Of a DNA stretch of 64,000 bases, positions 13,245 to 26,876 are shown piece by piece (the stretch's first letter is position 1; each line of letters opens with the position of its first letter). Source of the stretch: Heterobilharzia americana (Eukaryota; Platyhelminthes; Trematoda; Strigeidida; Schistosomatidae); assembly GCA_944470555.2 (NCBI GenBank), contig CALYCZ020000059.1, positions 1-64,000 on the forward strand, read 5' to 3'. A model generated the notes under the pieces. The model had not been told where the DNA came from. It saw only the letters and a program-made list of their open reading frames with translations, and made no database searches. The position numbers were made by a program, and so were the translations under genes.

Positions 13245-14764
13245 TTCACATTTGTCTCTGGTTACAATAGAAACTGTAGGATAGAGAAAATACTGTTGAT
13301 AAAATGGATACTGAGTTATTTCTCCTTATGAACTCTAGCATGACTCATTTCATGACAAATGAAGTTTTTCCATGTTCATTCTTGTGTTCATGGTGTCCAG
13401 GTACTGCAGTAAAGAAAGTGGTTGTCGTTTCATTCAGCTTTTATTTCTGTCAGCATTAATAATATTTGTCCGAACATTCGAATTCTCTGTGAAGATATCG
13501 TGGAACTTTCACTATTAATCAACTAAATAATGAGATTCACACTTGGTGCACAGTTCTTATGGCATTCATTGTTCATGAATTGATCACTTTTAATAATCAT
13601 AGTTCATCTGATTGAAAGTACTTAAGTAAATGGCTGAATATAAGATCTTTGCTTAGTCAACTCTAATAACTATAAATGAATCCTAGACAACAATGAATGT
13701 CTTTATGTGTGAATGTCGGTATGTACAAAAACTGTTCATTCGTTTGACCTTCATGAATGCACTTTTCTTTTATGTTACAGATAGTTTTTAAAATTTTATC
13801 ATAGTGTCATTCTTGTCTAAGCAGTCACATCTCTTCGTCAAAAGAGATCTGTGAAAATGAACAAAATTATGATAGATTTTCAACACCTGACAGTTATCCC
13901 GACTCTTTACTGCTTGATCACTCTAATAATGAAAATAAAAGACATGTGTTCATACTTCTTAAAATTCTTTCATGTAAAAATTTTTAAAAAGGTGAAAACA
14001 GTTCCCTTTTCCACGATTTTGTGTTCCATTGAGTCAAAAGTTGTACTATAAAGTGCCTTCTAATAATCATTACGCGTTATATACTGTGTCGATATCTTAA
14101 CTACGCAATTTGGTAAACTAGAACTCTGCCGACTGAAATTGTGGCTGAATGACCGATGCTTTATTGGGAAGATTAGCATTGCTGCAACACTGATATACAC
14201 AGTCGATGACCTGTCATTATTTGCAGGATTCCTACCAAAAATTAAAGTCAGAATGTAATATCGTAGAGGCATAATGGAGCTTTGATTATGAAAGACACTT
14301 CTTTTGGTTACTGCATTTATGAAGTTACTTAAAGAAAGCATTATAAATACGTATATCAAAACAAATAGGTATTCTTAAACAAATATGAAATTATCATCTG
14401 ACGATCACTTTAGTCCCGTAACCTTGTTTTCGTACACGTGATATCTGCATAAACAACTTTTTTCCTTATAATCATGTTTTGGATCTGTATCAGATAAACA
14501 AACTGTCAGTTAAAACAGTAAATCTGTATACAGCTACGTAACTATGTAACATATTCCTTAGTATTTATTGGTTACAATATTTATAAATATTGCTTATGTG
14601 TGGTTATATGAATTTTGTAAAACCAGAATAACTTGATTATATTAGAACTGACTTCGGGTTTGAAGACAGAATTTTCTAAAACTCTTGTGTTACCTAGAAG
14701 TTTTTAGATGATTTTCTACGTAGATAACTGACCTTCTAAGTTTGGATATAGTACCACATTATTA

Positions 14765-15898
14765 TTTGTCTTTTGGGCTACTAGTGGAACAATGGGCTTC
14801 AGTAGCACGCCTCCAGTGACCTCTGTTCTCTGGAATCCTTTGAACCTGGCTACGCGAATGCTCACAAGTTTTCACTTCTTCCTCACACGATCTCCTCCAT
14901 GTCACCCTCAGCTGGGACACCGAACTCGTCGTTTCCCACTTGGATTCCATTCGATGACCTGGCACATGATGTCCCCAGTCGGCCTTCTCAGTGCATGCCC
15001 AATCCATCTCCACTTTCCTCTGCATATTTGTTGAGCGATAGGTTCTTGGTTGGTTCGTCACCAGCCACAGTCCCTTGTTGCTTATTCTTATTATTCTGGT
15101 CATCCGATCTTCAGAATCGAGTGAGCGTAGGCGGCAGCTGTTGATGAATGTCTGTATGTAGTTTGTTGGAAATCCCTTTCGTGATACGCCAAGTCTCTGA
15201 ACCATGTAGAAGCACTGACTTGACGCTGGTGTTGAAAATCCGCATTTTATCCCACATGCTGAGTGCAGTGCAGAAGATCTCCACACTGTATTCAGTCTAG
15301 TGAACGCCTGTCGTGCTTTTCCGATTCTGACCTAAACATCCTCATCTGTGCCGCCTGTAGCTGAAGCAGTGCTTCCTAGATAAGTGAAGGAGGCTACTTC
15401 CTTTAAGTTTCTCTCGTTGATGGTGACTGGAGTTTGTTGTTGTTGTTGGAGTTGTTGGTTGGGTATCTTCATCACCTCTGTCTTCTCTATATTCACTTGA
15501 AGTCCCGTCTTCCTTCGCTGCCCCTTCTGTTAACTTGTTAGTTTTGCCTGTAGATCTTCAGGTTTGTGCGACATCATGCACAAGTCATTGGCGAAATCCA
15601 AGTGTTCTAGTATCTTTTCCGCGTTCCAGCGTATCCCCCTCTTCTCACAGCTCCTCACTCTTTGTTGTATGATCCAGTTGACCACAATCAGGAAGATGAT
15701 CAGTGGTAGTAGACCGAAATCTTGCACTACTCCTGTCCGCTGTCTTCACTTCAAAGTCGTCGCTGTGCTTTCACCTTGGTATCACTTGGTGTGTAGATTC
15801 GTTATGTGTCTGTTGACTGAGGTTGATGAAGACTAGTGGCACTCCTTAGTGCGAAGTTACTTCGAGGTCTACGCTGTCGAAGGTATTTTCAAAGTCTC
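14765..15898 (-). mobile_element. RTE copy 3 (5'-truncated, mosaic)
   Basis: Minus strand, 3' end near 14765. The 3' half (to about 15392) is near-identical to the plus-strand copy at 20808-24131 and forms the inner end of the palindrome arm. Beyond about 15540 the sequence drifts toward the second RTE subtype found at 47-54 kb (shared wording around 15690-15840). The RT box reads FANDLCMMSH. It is truncated within the RT domain near motif A. Confidence 0.85.
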
Positions 15899-18524
15899 TT
15901 CGATGATAATGAATCTACAGCAAGTAATTTGTGTACCAAATGAAAATGCTGCTCAAAATATGTGATGTTTGCACCTTTCTAAAAAGATTTTGTGAAGGCG
16001 GAGAAGTTACGTTTTAGAAATTCATTGTGAAGACTTGATGCCAAAATATATAAAGGCAACCAGTAGTGAATTCTCAATCTGTATTTTATCTTTCTAACGG
16101 AACTAAAAAATGTTTATTTGCAGTTTCAAAGTAACTGACTATTACTTCGAAGTCTAAATAACTGTCCCTTATCATTCCAATCCAAAACATTATCACTAAG
16201 CTATTGCAGCTGTGAATACGTTTTTTAGAATCATTGAGCCAGGCTAGTAAGGTTAAAAATGAATGTGCTGAAAGGATACTTAAGTAATTGTAAAGCAAGG
16301 TAGTTTATTTAGTGTGTATTTTACTTGTTGTGACAACTGATACAGGAAGACAACGTTTGTTGTTTGATTTAAACTTCAGTAAAGAAACATGGTTGAATTT
16401 GTTTACTACTAACGAAAGAAGACAAGTCAAAACAAATCAAAGAAACAATATGTCAGGATTCAGAGCTCTGGTTTTTAACTTTCCGTCAGTTGACGAGAAT
16501 CAAAAAGGTAGCACCCACCGTCTTGCGGGAAAATTTTTCACCTTTCCATGTTTCTGTCAATCCTCCTGTCTCTCTCCCTCTCTCTCTCTCTCTATGTATA
16601 TTTAAAGCTTAAACTATGAATCCAAACATGAACAGGGCTTTTATTCTTATTTATTGGTTTTTGTGGATGTTTTCAACCTTAATTTTTCAGTCATACGAAT
16701 CGTCGTAGAGGAAATGTACCTTATGATTAAAAGAATATTCAGCAGAATGTTTTCCCTGCTTACTGAAGTAAATATTGCATATCATAACAAACTCTTTAGA
16801 AGGACTTAGTTTGTTTGAATGTTTGATTAAATTTCACGGTAGATAAATAACCATCTTTATTAGCCTCACTTAATGCCATCTTTCATCACGGTGATACAGT
16901 AAAACTGTTGATTTGATAGCATAATATAACTTGAAAGCAAGTGTCTTGTATGAAATCACATCCACACATCTGTGAAATACTTATATAATAGGTCAGTAGG
17001 TCAAGGTTTCTGAATACAACTATAAGCTCTAAGATACGAACAATATTTGACAAACAGCTTAGATGAAAACGTGGCTATTTATTCATCGAAGCTATTGTTA
17101 TCTTTAATCATCTAAATAAACTTTTTCAAAGGCTTTCAAAGAACATGTTACTTCTTGTAATTTTATTCCCTTGAGCTCAAGATCTGTTCATTAAATATAT
17201 AACTGTATTCTTCTAACAGACTACTGTTTTGTTATTAATTTCTACCGAATGTTGTTCTCAGTTAAATATTTCTTTTTACTATTGAAATTGTCAGTACAAT
17301 AATCCTTAGTTGAAGTACATTTCATTAAAAAGCGTCCATAGATCAGAAAAAATATGGTGTTTGAACGTAGTCAACAATATGCATACTACTTGAGTTGTAA
17401 AAGCCTTTGGTTGAACACAAGTGAAACAAAATATGTATAATACTATTTAAGAAATCAAGCGCAGGTAATAATAATACTGTTTTACTGTGTGATGCGTCTA
17501 ATAACTATACTAAACAGAAATTAGAATCTAACTTATTACCTAAGTTTTATTTATATTACCTGTTGGTAAATATTTCAGTTGCACTAGATTTGAATAACTC
17601 ACTTTCATTGCAAATATTATGCATTTTGTTGATAAGTCTAGGAATCTCTTCCTTTAGACATTTTTACCGATGCGTTATGTTACTACATTAACTTTATCTG
17701 ATAAAATTAGAGGATGAAGTTGTAAGTAGTCAAAAATATTTTTGCTTTTAATAGTAAAAAACTAAAGATTCGTAAATATAGTTGTAGTATGTGAGCATAA
17801 AGAACGTAATTTTCATAAAATAAGAGGAGAAATATCTAGTGAACATATTATTATAGAATTTCTCTGTATCATGCTCCTTATATTTCAACTATTAGGATGA
17901 TGTGTTGTTTACATTACTAGCGTTATTTTAAAATGCATAGGAATTCATCACACTATCTTGCATTTCTTTGCCAACTAATTTCCCGATCACAAAGCCTTTA
18001 GAAAGACTAAGTAGAGAAAATACTGATGTTGTTTAGCAAAGCTCCAGTGTATTTGTTCCTGTAGCTTGATTTGTTAACGAACATGATTGATTTACAATGA
18101 AATGATCATTCTAAAGTTCTAAAGTAATTCCGTCGATCTTTTTCTGAATAGCTTTTGCAAAACTGAGACAGCAGAAAGACTTTTCTACCTAATTGTGAAC
18201 TTTTACTGCTGCAAGTTTCTGTACAAGAATTGTGAAGGAGAATGTTTGCTGCTTGCATGTGATATTCAACTAATTGTAGGACTAGCTATAAAAGATTTTA
18301 TCAGTAATCAGTCATCTGCATGCTAAATAGCATGGACTGCTTAGTGAACACCAGATTGTAGGCTTTAGGTTAAAGAGACATCAGTAATTACTACATCTTT
18401 CAATACAAACCCTACATTTGAGACACAACCACCTTCAGTGATTATTCTATTTGTCCCGAAAGTTTATCGACCAAAAAAAGTATGATCATCCTTGATACGT
18501 AAATAATTCTGGTGTAGTTTTTAT
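15899..18524. other. Non-coding spacer of the palindrome, left part
   Basis: AT-rich, single-copy within the window, with no supported gene. A short (TC)n tract lies at 16569-16593. Confidence 0.6.
16569..16593. repeat. (TC)n microsatellite
   Basis: An interrupted run of TC dinucleotides. Confidence 0.85.
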
Positions 18525-18593
18525 ATTATTATTATTATTATTGTTATTAATATTAGTAGTAGTAGTAGTAGTAGTAATAGTAGTAGTAGTAGT
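18525..18593. repeat. Trinucleotide tract (ATT)n/(AGT)n
   Basis: About 69 bp of ATT followed by AGT/AAT repeats directly abutting the 3' end of RTE copy 4. RTE elements characteristically end in short tandem repeats, so this is probably the element's own 3' tail, expanded. Confidence 0.8.
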
Positions 18594-20031
18594 GGTCCCT
18601 TGGGTTCCCAATCCAAAATAGGGCTTCAGTAGCACGCCTCCAGTGACCTCTGTTCTCTGGAATCCTTGAACCTGGCTACGCGAATGCTCACAAGTTTTCA
18701 CTTCTTCCTCACACGATCTCCTCCATGTCACCCTCAGCTGGGACACCGAACTCGTCGTTTCCCACTTGGATTCCATTCGATGACCTGGCACATGATGTCC
18801 CCAGTCGGCCTTCTCAGTGCATGCCCAATCCATCTCCACTTTCCTCTGCATATTTGTTGAGCGATAGGTTCTTGGTTGGTTCGTCACCAGCCACAGTCCC
18901 TTGTTGCTTATTCTTATTATTCTGGTCATCCGATCTTCAGAATCGAGTGAGCGTAGGCGGCAGCTGTTGATGAATGTCTGTATGTAGTTTGTTGGAAATC
19001 CCTTTCGTGATACGCCAAGTCTCTGAACCATGTAGAAGCACTGACTTGACGCTGGTGTTGAAAATCCGCATTTTATCCCACATGCTGAGTGCAGTGCAGA
19101 AGATCTCCACACTGTATTCAGTCTAGTGAACGCCTGTCGTGCTTTTCCGATTCTGACCTAAACATCCTCATCTGTGCCGCCTGTAGCTGAAGCAGTGCTT
19201 CCTAGATAAGTGAAGGAGGTTACTTCCATTAAGTTTCTCTCGTTGATGGTGACTGGAGTTTGTTGTTGTTGTTGGAGTTGTTGGTTGGGTATCTTCATCA
19301 CCTCTGTCTTCTCTATATTCACTTGAAGTCCCGTCTTCCTTCGCTACCCCTTCTGTTAACTTGTTAGTTTTGCCTGTAGATCTTCAAGTTTGCGTGACAT
19401 CATGCACAAGTCATTGGCGAAATCCAAGTCTCCTAGGTTCTTTTCCACGGTCCAGCGTATCTCCCTCATCTCGCTACCCACTGTTTTCTGCATGATCCAG
19501 TCGACCACAATCAGGAATATCATGGGTGATAGTATACAGCCTTATTTTACTCCTGTCTTCACTTCAAAAGCACCCTTGAGCTGAGCTTCCCATTGTGAAT
19601 TACTTGGCTGGCATGTAGCGTCTCCATATAGCTGTTGAGTGAGGCTGATAAACGTTTACGGTATTCTGTAGTGTTGAAGCAACTGCTGCCAAATCGCTTC
19701 TCGGTCGACGCTGTCAAAGGCCTCCTCAAAGTCGATGCAGTTGAGGTAGAGATCCAGTCGACTGCCACTCTATACTCTGTTCTATGATGATGCATAGTGT
19801 AGCGGTGCAATTTGGTCCGCACATGATTTGTACTTCCTGAATCCAGCCAGCCAGCCTGTTCCATTTGTAGTTTTGAATCTAGCGCATCCTTTAGCCTCTC
19901 CAGGATGATGCGGCTTAATATTTTGCTTGCTCTGGGTGGACAGGAGAGTGATTCCTCGCCAGTTCTTGCAAACACTGAGGTCTCCCTTCTTCAGGAGTTT
20001 GAGAAGGTAACCCCTCTTCCAATCGTCAGGT
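18594..20031 (-). mobile_element. RTE copy 4 (5'-truncated)
   Basis: Minus strand. Near-identical to the complement of 22685-24100, forming an inner inverted repeat (paired positions sum to about 42715). The flanks differ from those of copy 5, so this reflects two very similar insertions or gene conversion and not duplication of the locus. It breaks off in the RT domain at 20031. The RT box is FANDL. Confidence 0.88.
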
Positions 20032-20807
20032 TTTTATAATAACGTTTTATTCATTTTTAAACACCAAACAGTGGAATCCGGAATCAGAATACTATGCAGC
20101 GATAAAATATAAATAAATTTAACTTACCCTTATACTGTTTAGATACTGGATCTCTCACGAACATATATGTCTATGTCTCCCTTTTCATGACAGCCATACT
20201 GATGGCACATTTCCTGACGGAAGGGTAATCAAAAAAAGCAACAACAATACTTATATATCTCTTAGAAGCGTAGGAAACCTCAACAAAGTTCACCAATATG
20301 AGTTAAATGGTTGACCAAAGGCACTGAACTTGGAGTTATTACTTGCTGATAGACTTATTTGCAAAAATGGAGAAATCTGAGTTACCCAGATGACTTGGCA
20401 TTTCGTCATTCTGAAATGAAATTGAATATTTCTTCCCTAAGCTATTTTTGCTATGACAGAAACTGCCTCAGAGTTGTAGTACGTATCACTGCTATAAATT
20501 TCAAGCCGATGGTGCAATATCGCCTGCAAAGTCGGTTCACCAAATCTTAGATGTGAGAACAAGGGGAAATGTCTCGAAAGTTTGCTGCACTCTGTCTAGG
20601 TATTACGAGTTGGAGACAACTAGCAGCAAGCTTTGAACCTAGGCTGTCAGCATATTTTGTTCATTATTATTCCTAAAAATAATTTTATTCTAATTATAGT
20701 GGCATACATCATCTTTTCGTGAATAGCAAATTAAAATAAGATTAAAACACAGTTAAATGAACGGCAAAACTTAGCTTCAATAAATTCCTCTTTGGGTTTC
20801 ATTAACC
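20032..20807. other. Non-coding spacer between two inverted RTE copies
   Basis: 776 bp, AT-rich, no supported gene. Confidence 0.6.
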
Positions 20808-23800
20808 CCTGGTTAACTAGTTCACTAGTTACTAGCCAGACCTAAGCCTGGGTAAACAGGGAAGGTTGGGCTTAGGGCTAGCAACCCTACCCCGTAAAAC
20901 AAATCTAACCACTAAAGAAACTTCAAAGCATAAACAAAATATAAAAATAATAACAAAATTATTCCACGCCGGAATTGGAGAGGCGAAATGACGCCAGTTG
21001 GTGAAAGCCTTCGAGAAGCCAATTGGCCGATGTGTCTTCTCTCTCTCCATGAAAGCGAAAGTAAACGTGGGGACATGGAATGTCCGCACCATGTTTGAAC
21101 CCAGCAAGGCAGCCCAGATAGCAAACGAGATAAAGAGGTATCACATTGAAGTGCTAGGAATTTGCGAGAGCAGATGGAATGGGAGTGGAGTCTCCAAACT
21201 GTCAACTTGAGAGTCAATAATCTACTCCGATATTGTCACCCAGACGACAACCACGAGCACACTGAGTTATGGAGTGGCAATCATGATGTCCCCAACAACA
21301 TCGAAGGCTCTCATGTAGTGGGAACCAATCTCCCCAACGATCAGAATCATGACAGCAAGGTTCAACTCAAAAGGAAGGAAGGTCACAATCATACAGTGCT
21401 ATGCACATACAAATAATGCAGAGCAAGATAAGAAGGAGGAATTCTACAGACAACTGCAATCAGAACTGGACAAGAAACCACTCCAGTTGGCGATATCAAA
21501 ATTCTAATGGGTGGTGTGACATGAATGCCAAACTGGGAGCAGACAACACAGGAAGAGAACTAACCATGGGTCGAGAGGCGCTAGGTGAAATGAATGAGAA
21601 TGGAGAATTGTTTGCAGAATTCTGCGCACTCAACGATTTAGTGATTGGAGGCAGTGAGTTCAATCACAAGGATATCTACAAAACGACATGCATTTCACCA
21701 GACACACTAAAAATCGCATCGACTTTATCTCAATCTGGAGAAAGTGGAGACGCAGTCTACTTGACACAAGGTGAAGAAGAGGAGCAGATATAGGTTCAGA
21801 CCACTCACTTCACTATCTAGAGCAAGGAACCTACCCTCCAAATCAAGTTAAAAGCTTTCAAAGAAGTCGATTGATAGACCACAGTTCAAGTCTAACACTC
21901 GAAAACTGAAGGACGAAACTACACAGAAAATCTTCAAGGCAGCTATCAAGACAAAATGGGAGATATAGAGGAACATCTCTGAAGAAATCTGTATGGATGA
22001 GCACTGGAAGTCTTTGAAAGAGATGTGGAAGGAAACCTGCATAACTGTGTTAGTAAAAAAGAAGAAACAAGACAAGACAAGGAATGAATCTCGACGGACA
22101 CATGGGAGCTGATAGAGGAGAGGAAGATGATGAAGCGGAAGATAAACGAGTGCAAGGATGCTCAACGACAAGAGGAACTGAGCACAATGTATAAAACACT
22201 TCACTGGACAAAGAAGTGAAGAAGAGTGAGTGTAAAGAAAAAAGACATTTCCACGACACACTGGCAAGTGAAGCAGAACAGGCTGCAGGTAAGAGAGGCC
22301 TGACGACATTGTATCAAATAACCAGGTTGCTATCAGGGAAGAGATCAACACAGATGAAACCAAAAAAGATGAAGAAGGAAATTTAATTACGAAAGAAGAG
22401 AAGCAAAGGAAACAATGAGCCAACCACTTCAAGAAGCTCTTGAATGGACCATCACCTTCACTTCGTCCAGAAATACGACCTGCAGCCCAGCCACTGAATT
22501 ACAAGTGAACATAAATCCTCCAACGAAAATGGAAGTCCTGAACGCCATGAAGCTACTGAAATGTAAGCGAGCAGCAGGACCAGATGGGATTCCGCCAAAA
22601 GCACTGAGAACAGACGCAGAGACAACAGCAGCGGACAAGCTCACATCACTATTGCAGAAGGTGTAGGAGAAAGGGAAGGTTCCTGCCGGTTGACTGGAAG
22701 GAGGGTAACCTTCTCAAACTCCTGAAGAAGGGAGACCTCAGTGTTTGCAAGAACTGGCGAGGAATCACTCTCCTGTCCACCCAGAGCAAGCAAAATATTA
22801 AGCCGCATCATCCTGGAGAGGCTAAAGGATGCGCTAGATTCAAACTACAAATGGAACAGGCTGGCTGCTGGATTCAGGAAGTACAAATCATGTGCGGACC
22901 AAATTGCACCGCTACACTATGCATCATCATAGAACAGAGTATAGAGTGGCAGTCGACTGGATCTCTACCTCAACTGCATCGACTTTGAGGAGGCCTTTGA
23001 CAGCGTCGACCGAGAAGCGATTTGGCAGGCAGTTGCTTCAACACTACAGAATACCGTAAACGTTTATCAGCCTCACTCAACAGCTATATGGAGACGCTAC
23101 ATGCCAGCCAAGTAATTCACAATGGGAAGCTCAGCTCAAGGGTGCTTTTGAAGTGAAGACAGGAGTAAAATAAGGCTGTATACTATCACCCATGATATTC
23201 CTGATTGTGGTCGACTGGATCATGCAGAAAACAGTGGGTAGCGAGATGAGGGAGATACGCTGGACCGTGGAAAAGAACCTAGGAGACTTGGATTTCGCCA
23301 ATGACTTGTGCCTGATGTCACGCAAACTTGAAGATCTACAGGCAAAACTAACAAGTTAACAGAAGGGGTAGCGAAGGAAGACGGGACTTCAAGTGAATAT
23401 AGAGAAGACAGAGGTGATGAAGATACCCAACCAACAACTCCAACAACAACAACAAACTCCAGTCACCATCAACGAGAGAAACTTAATGGAAGTAACCTCC
23501 TTCACTTATCTAGGAAGCACTGCTTCAGCTACAGGCGGCACAGATGAGGATGTTTAGGTCAGAATCGGAAAAGCACGACAGGCGTTCACTAGACTGAATA
23601 CAGTGTGGAGATCTTCTGCACTGCACTCAGCATGTGGGATAAAATGCGGATTTTCAACACCAGCGTCAAGTCAGTGCTTCTACATGGTTCAGAGACTTGG
23701 CGTATCACGAAAGGGATTTCCAACAAACTACATACAGACATTCATCAACAGCTGCCGCCTACGCTCACTCGATTCTGAAGATCGGATGACCAGAATAATA

Positions 23801-24131
23801 AGAATAAGCAACAAGGGACTGTGGCTGGTGACGAACCAACCAAGAACCTATCGCTCAACAAATATGCAGAGGAAAGTGGAGATGGATTGGGCATGCACTG
23901 AGAAGGCCGACTGGGGACATCATGTGCCAGGTCATCGAATGGAATCCAAGTGGGAAACGACGAGTTCGGTGTCCCAGCTGAGGGTGACATGGAGGAGATC
24001 GTGTGAGGAAGAAGTGAAAACTTGTGAGCATTCGCGTAGCCAGGTTCAAAGGATTCCAGAGAACAGAGGTCACTGGAGGCGTGCTACTGAAGCCCATTGT
24101 TCCACTAGTAGCCCAAAAGACAAATAATAAT
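20808..24131 (+). mobile_element. RTE copy 5, nearly complete 3.3-kb element (defective)
   Basis: The most complete copy. The 5' leader runs from about 20808. The endonuclease domain opens at about 20998 with VGTWNVRTMFEP (the catalytic-site Asn is in TWN) and ICESRW (Glu near 21170), but a stop follows after NGSGVSKLST. A lysine-rich linker follows (21500-22450), then RT (KLLKCKRAAGPDGIPPKAL about 22550-22600, GDLDFANDLCLMS about 23280-23320), the C-terminal domain with FINSC and QPRTYRS motifs, and a short 3' end near 24131. Stops and frameshifts split it into many frames. The 3' half and its flank belong to the right palindrome arm; the 5' half matches copy 4. Confidence 0.9.
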
Positions 24132-25644
24132 GTGGTACTATATCCAAACTTAGAAGGTCAGTTATCTACGTAGAAAATCATCTAAAAACTTCTAGGTAAC
24201 ACAAGAGTTTTAGAAAATTCTGTCTTCAAACCCGAAGTCAGTTCTAATATAATCAAGTTATTCTGGTTTTACAAAATTCATATAACCACACATAAGCAAT
24301 ATTTATAAATATTGTAACCAATAAATACTAAGGAATATGTTACATAGTTACGTAGCTGTATACAGATTTACTGTTTTAACTGACAGTTTGTTTATCTGAT
24401 ACAGATCCAAAACATGATTATAAGGAAAAAAGTTGTTTATGCAGATATCACGTGTACGAAAACAAGGTTACGGGACTAAAGTGATCGTCAGATGATAATT
24501 TCATATTTGTTTAAGAATACCTATTTGTTTTGATATACGTATTTATAATGCTTTCTTTAAGTAACTTCATAAATGCAGTAACCAAAAGAAGTGTCTTTCA
24601 TAATCAAAGCTCCATTATGCCTCTACGATATTACATTCTGACTTTAATTTTTGGTAGGAATCCTGCAAATAATGACAGGTCATCGACTGTGTATATCAGT
24701 GTTGCAGCAATGCTAATCTTCCCAATAAAGCATCGGTCATTCAGCCACAATTTCAGTCGGCAGAGTTCTAGTTTACCAAATTGCGTAGTTAAGATATCGA
24801 CACAGTATATAACGCGTAATGATTATTAGAAGGCACTTTATAGTACAACTTTTGACTCAATGGAACACAAAATCGTGGAAAAGGGAACTGTTTTCACCTT
24901 TTTAAAAATTTTTACATGAAAGAATTTTAAGAAGTATGAACACATGTCTTTTATTTTCATTATTAGAGTGATCAAGCAGTAAAGAGTCGGGATAACTGTC
25001 AGGTGTTGAAAATCTATCATAATTTTGTTCATTTTCACAGATCTCTTTTGACGAAGAGATGTGACTGCTTAGACAAGAATGACACTATGATAAAATTTTA
25101 AAAACTATCTGTAACATAAAAGAAAAGTGCATTCATGAAGGTCAAACGAATGAACAGTTTTTGTACATACCGACATTCACACATAAAGACATTCATTGTT
25201 GTCTAGGATTCATTTATAGTTATTAGAGTTGACTAAGCAAAGATCTTATATTCAGCCATTTACTTAAGTACTTTCAATCAGATGAACTATGATTATTAAA
25301 AGTGATCAATTCATGAACAATGAATGCCATAAGAACTGTGCACCAAGTGTGAATCTCATTATTTAGTTGATTAATAGTGAAAGTTCCACGATATCTTCAC
25401 AGAGAATTCGAATGTTCGGACAAATATTATTAATGCTGACAGAAATAAAAGCTGAATGAAACGACAACCACTTTCTTTACTGCAGTACCTGGACACCATG
25501 AACACAAGAATGAACATGGAAAAACTTCATTTGTCATGAAATGAGTCATGCTAGAGTTCATAAGGAGAAATAACTCAGTATCCATTTTATCAACAGTATT
25601 TTCTCTATCCTACAGTTTCTATTGTAACCAGAGACAAATGTGAA

Positions 25645-26876
25645 AAACAGGATTTAATGGATTCATAAATTCAGTAGTACTCATCAGTTGGATACTCTAC
25701 ATACTTGTTTGTGTAAACTGTTAACCAATCCTGAAGAACATACATACATACATATGCAACGTATACTGGGACGTAGATTTAGGTGTAACAACATAGAACT
25801 GAACATTTTTAAGGGTCAAGTGGTATTGCGAAGGGTAGAAATGGGTACTGGAAATTGAGAGGGTTTGAGGTTAGGTTACATAATTTACTATGAGTTTGGA
25901 TAATAGTGGATTCCAGGTAGGAAAATAATAATAATAATAATGTTGATAGAGGGGTGAGAAGTGAATCGATTAGACGTAGACTATATCATTCAAAACAAGA
26001 TACTTAATGGTACTAATGCAGACGTAATGAAAAAACCAGATGTATATTTTGATGATTAATGGTGATAACAACGGTATTAGGAATAAGGTTAGTTAGGTGA
26101 AACAAATCAAGGAAAGAAAACAAAATGTATGATGGGTGGTAATTAAGAGCAGAAAGCAAGTAAGAAAAAAGTATGATTAGACGATGCTGTAACTGCTACC
26201 ATGACAGATTCAAGCTGACTACCGTTACCTTCTGAATCCTGAGGTTCGGTTTGACAAATGGAATCGCACAGGCTTATACATATCTAAGCGACCTCTTATT
26301 TTACTGTCAACTAATAATCGTAAGGGACTTATAGGTGTCAGTATCATGTCCAAAATCCATTAGGTGTTTCGTTATCGAACTCATGGAGTCTTCTTCTCGG
26401 CATGCTTCAACCATTTGGGCAGGTGCTGAACTATTCGGGTAGGCAAAAGCCCCTCTGTACAACCAAGTTATTTTCTTTCTCTGGTATATTCGAATCCATG
26501 TCTCTGTATAGAACGAAATGGTAATCAGCTTCAATCTGTCATGGTAGCAGTTACAGGGTCATCTGTTCAACCTTTCCTACCCACTATTATTATTCTTTCC
26601 TACCTGGAATCCACTATTATCCAAACTCATAGTAAATTATGTAACCTAACCTCAAACCCTCTCAATTTCCAGTACCCATTTCTACCCTTCGCAATACCAC
26701 TTGACCCTTAAAAATGTTCAGTTCTATGTTGTTACACCTAAATCTACGTCCCAGTATACGTTGCATATGTATGTATGTATGTTCTTCAGGATTGGTTAAC
26801 AGTTTACATAAACAAGTATGTAGAGTATCCAACTGATGAGTACTACTGAAATTTATGAATCCATTAAATCCTGTTT
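25645..26876. mobile_element. 1.23-kb TIR element (arm 2 copy)
   Basis: Inverted counterpart of 12012-13244, one base shorter, with the same 281-bp terminal inverted repeats and nested inner pair. Being inside the duplicated arm, it does not count as an independent insertion. Confidence 0.75.
26307..26534 (-). pseudogene. Possible Penelope-like endonuclease fragment (arm 2 copy)
   Basis: Identical translation to the fragment at 12354-12581, present because the arm is duplicated. The same doubts apply. Confidence 0.28.

Larger units (their letters stand above)
8251..15392. repeat. Left arm of 22-kb palindrome
   Basis: This arm is the reverse complement of 23497-30640 with near-perfect identity; paired positions sum to 38887-38889. 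I found only a few differences: one extra base in the left arm near 11966, one substitution near 12080, and one indel near 13222. Apart from the TIR element at 12012-13244 and the RTE copy from 14765, the arm is AT-rich and I see no gene in it. The identical short open frames in the two arms reflect the duplication and are not evidence of coding. Confidence 0.93.

Noticed and set aside
13851..14359. Identical short frames in both palindrome arms (for example 66 and 99 codons)
   Set aside because: Identity follows from the near-perfect arm duplication. There is no sign of codon conservation, domain or splice structure.
16312..16605. 97-codon frame ending in a Ser/Leu-rich run
   Set aside because: The end is the (TC)n tract and the rest has no recognisable motif or splice context.
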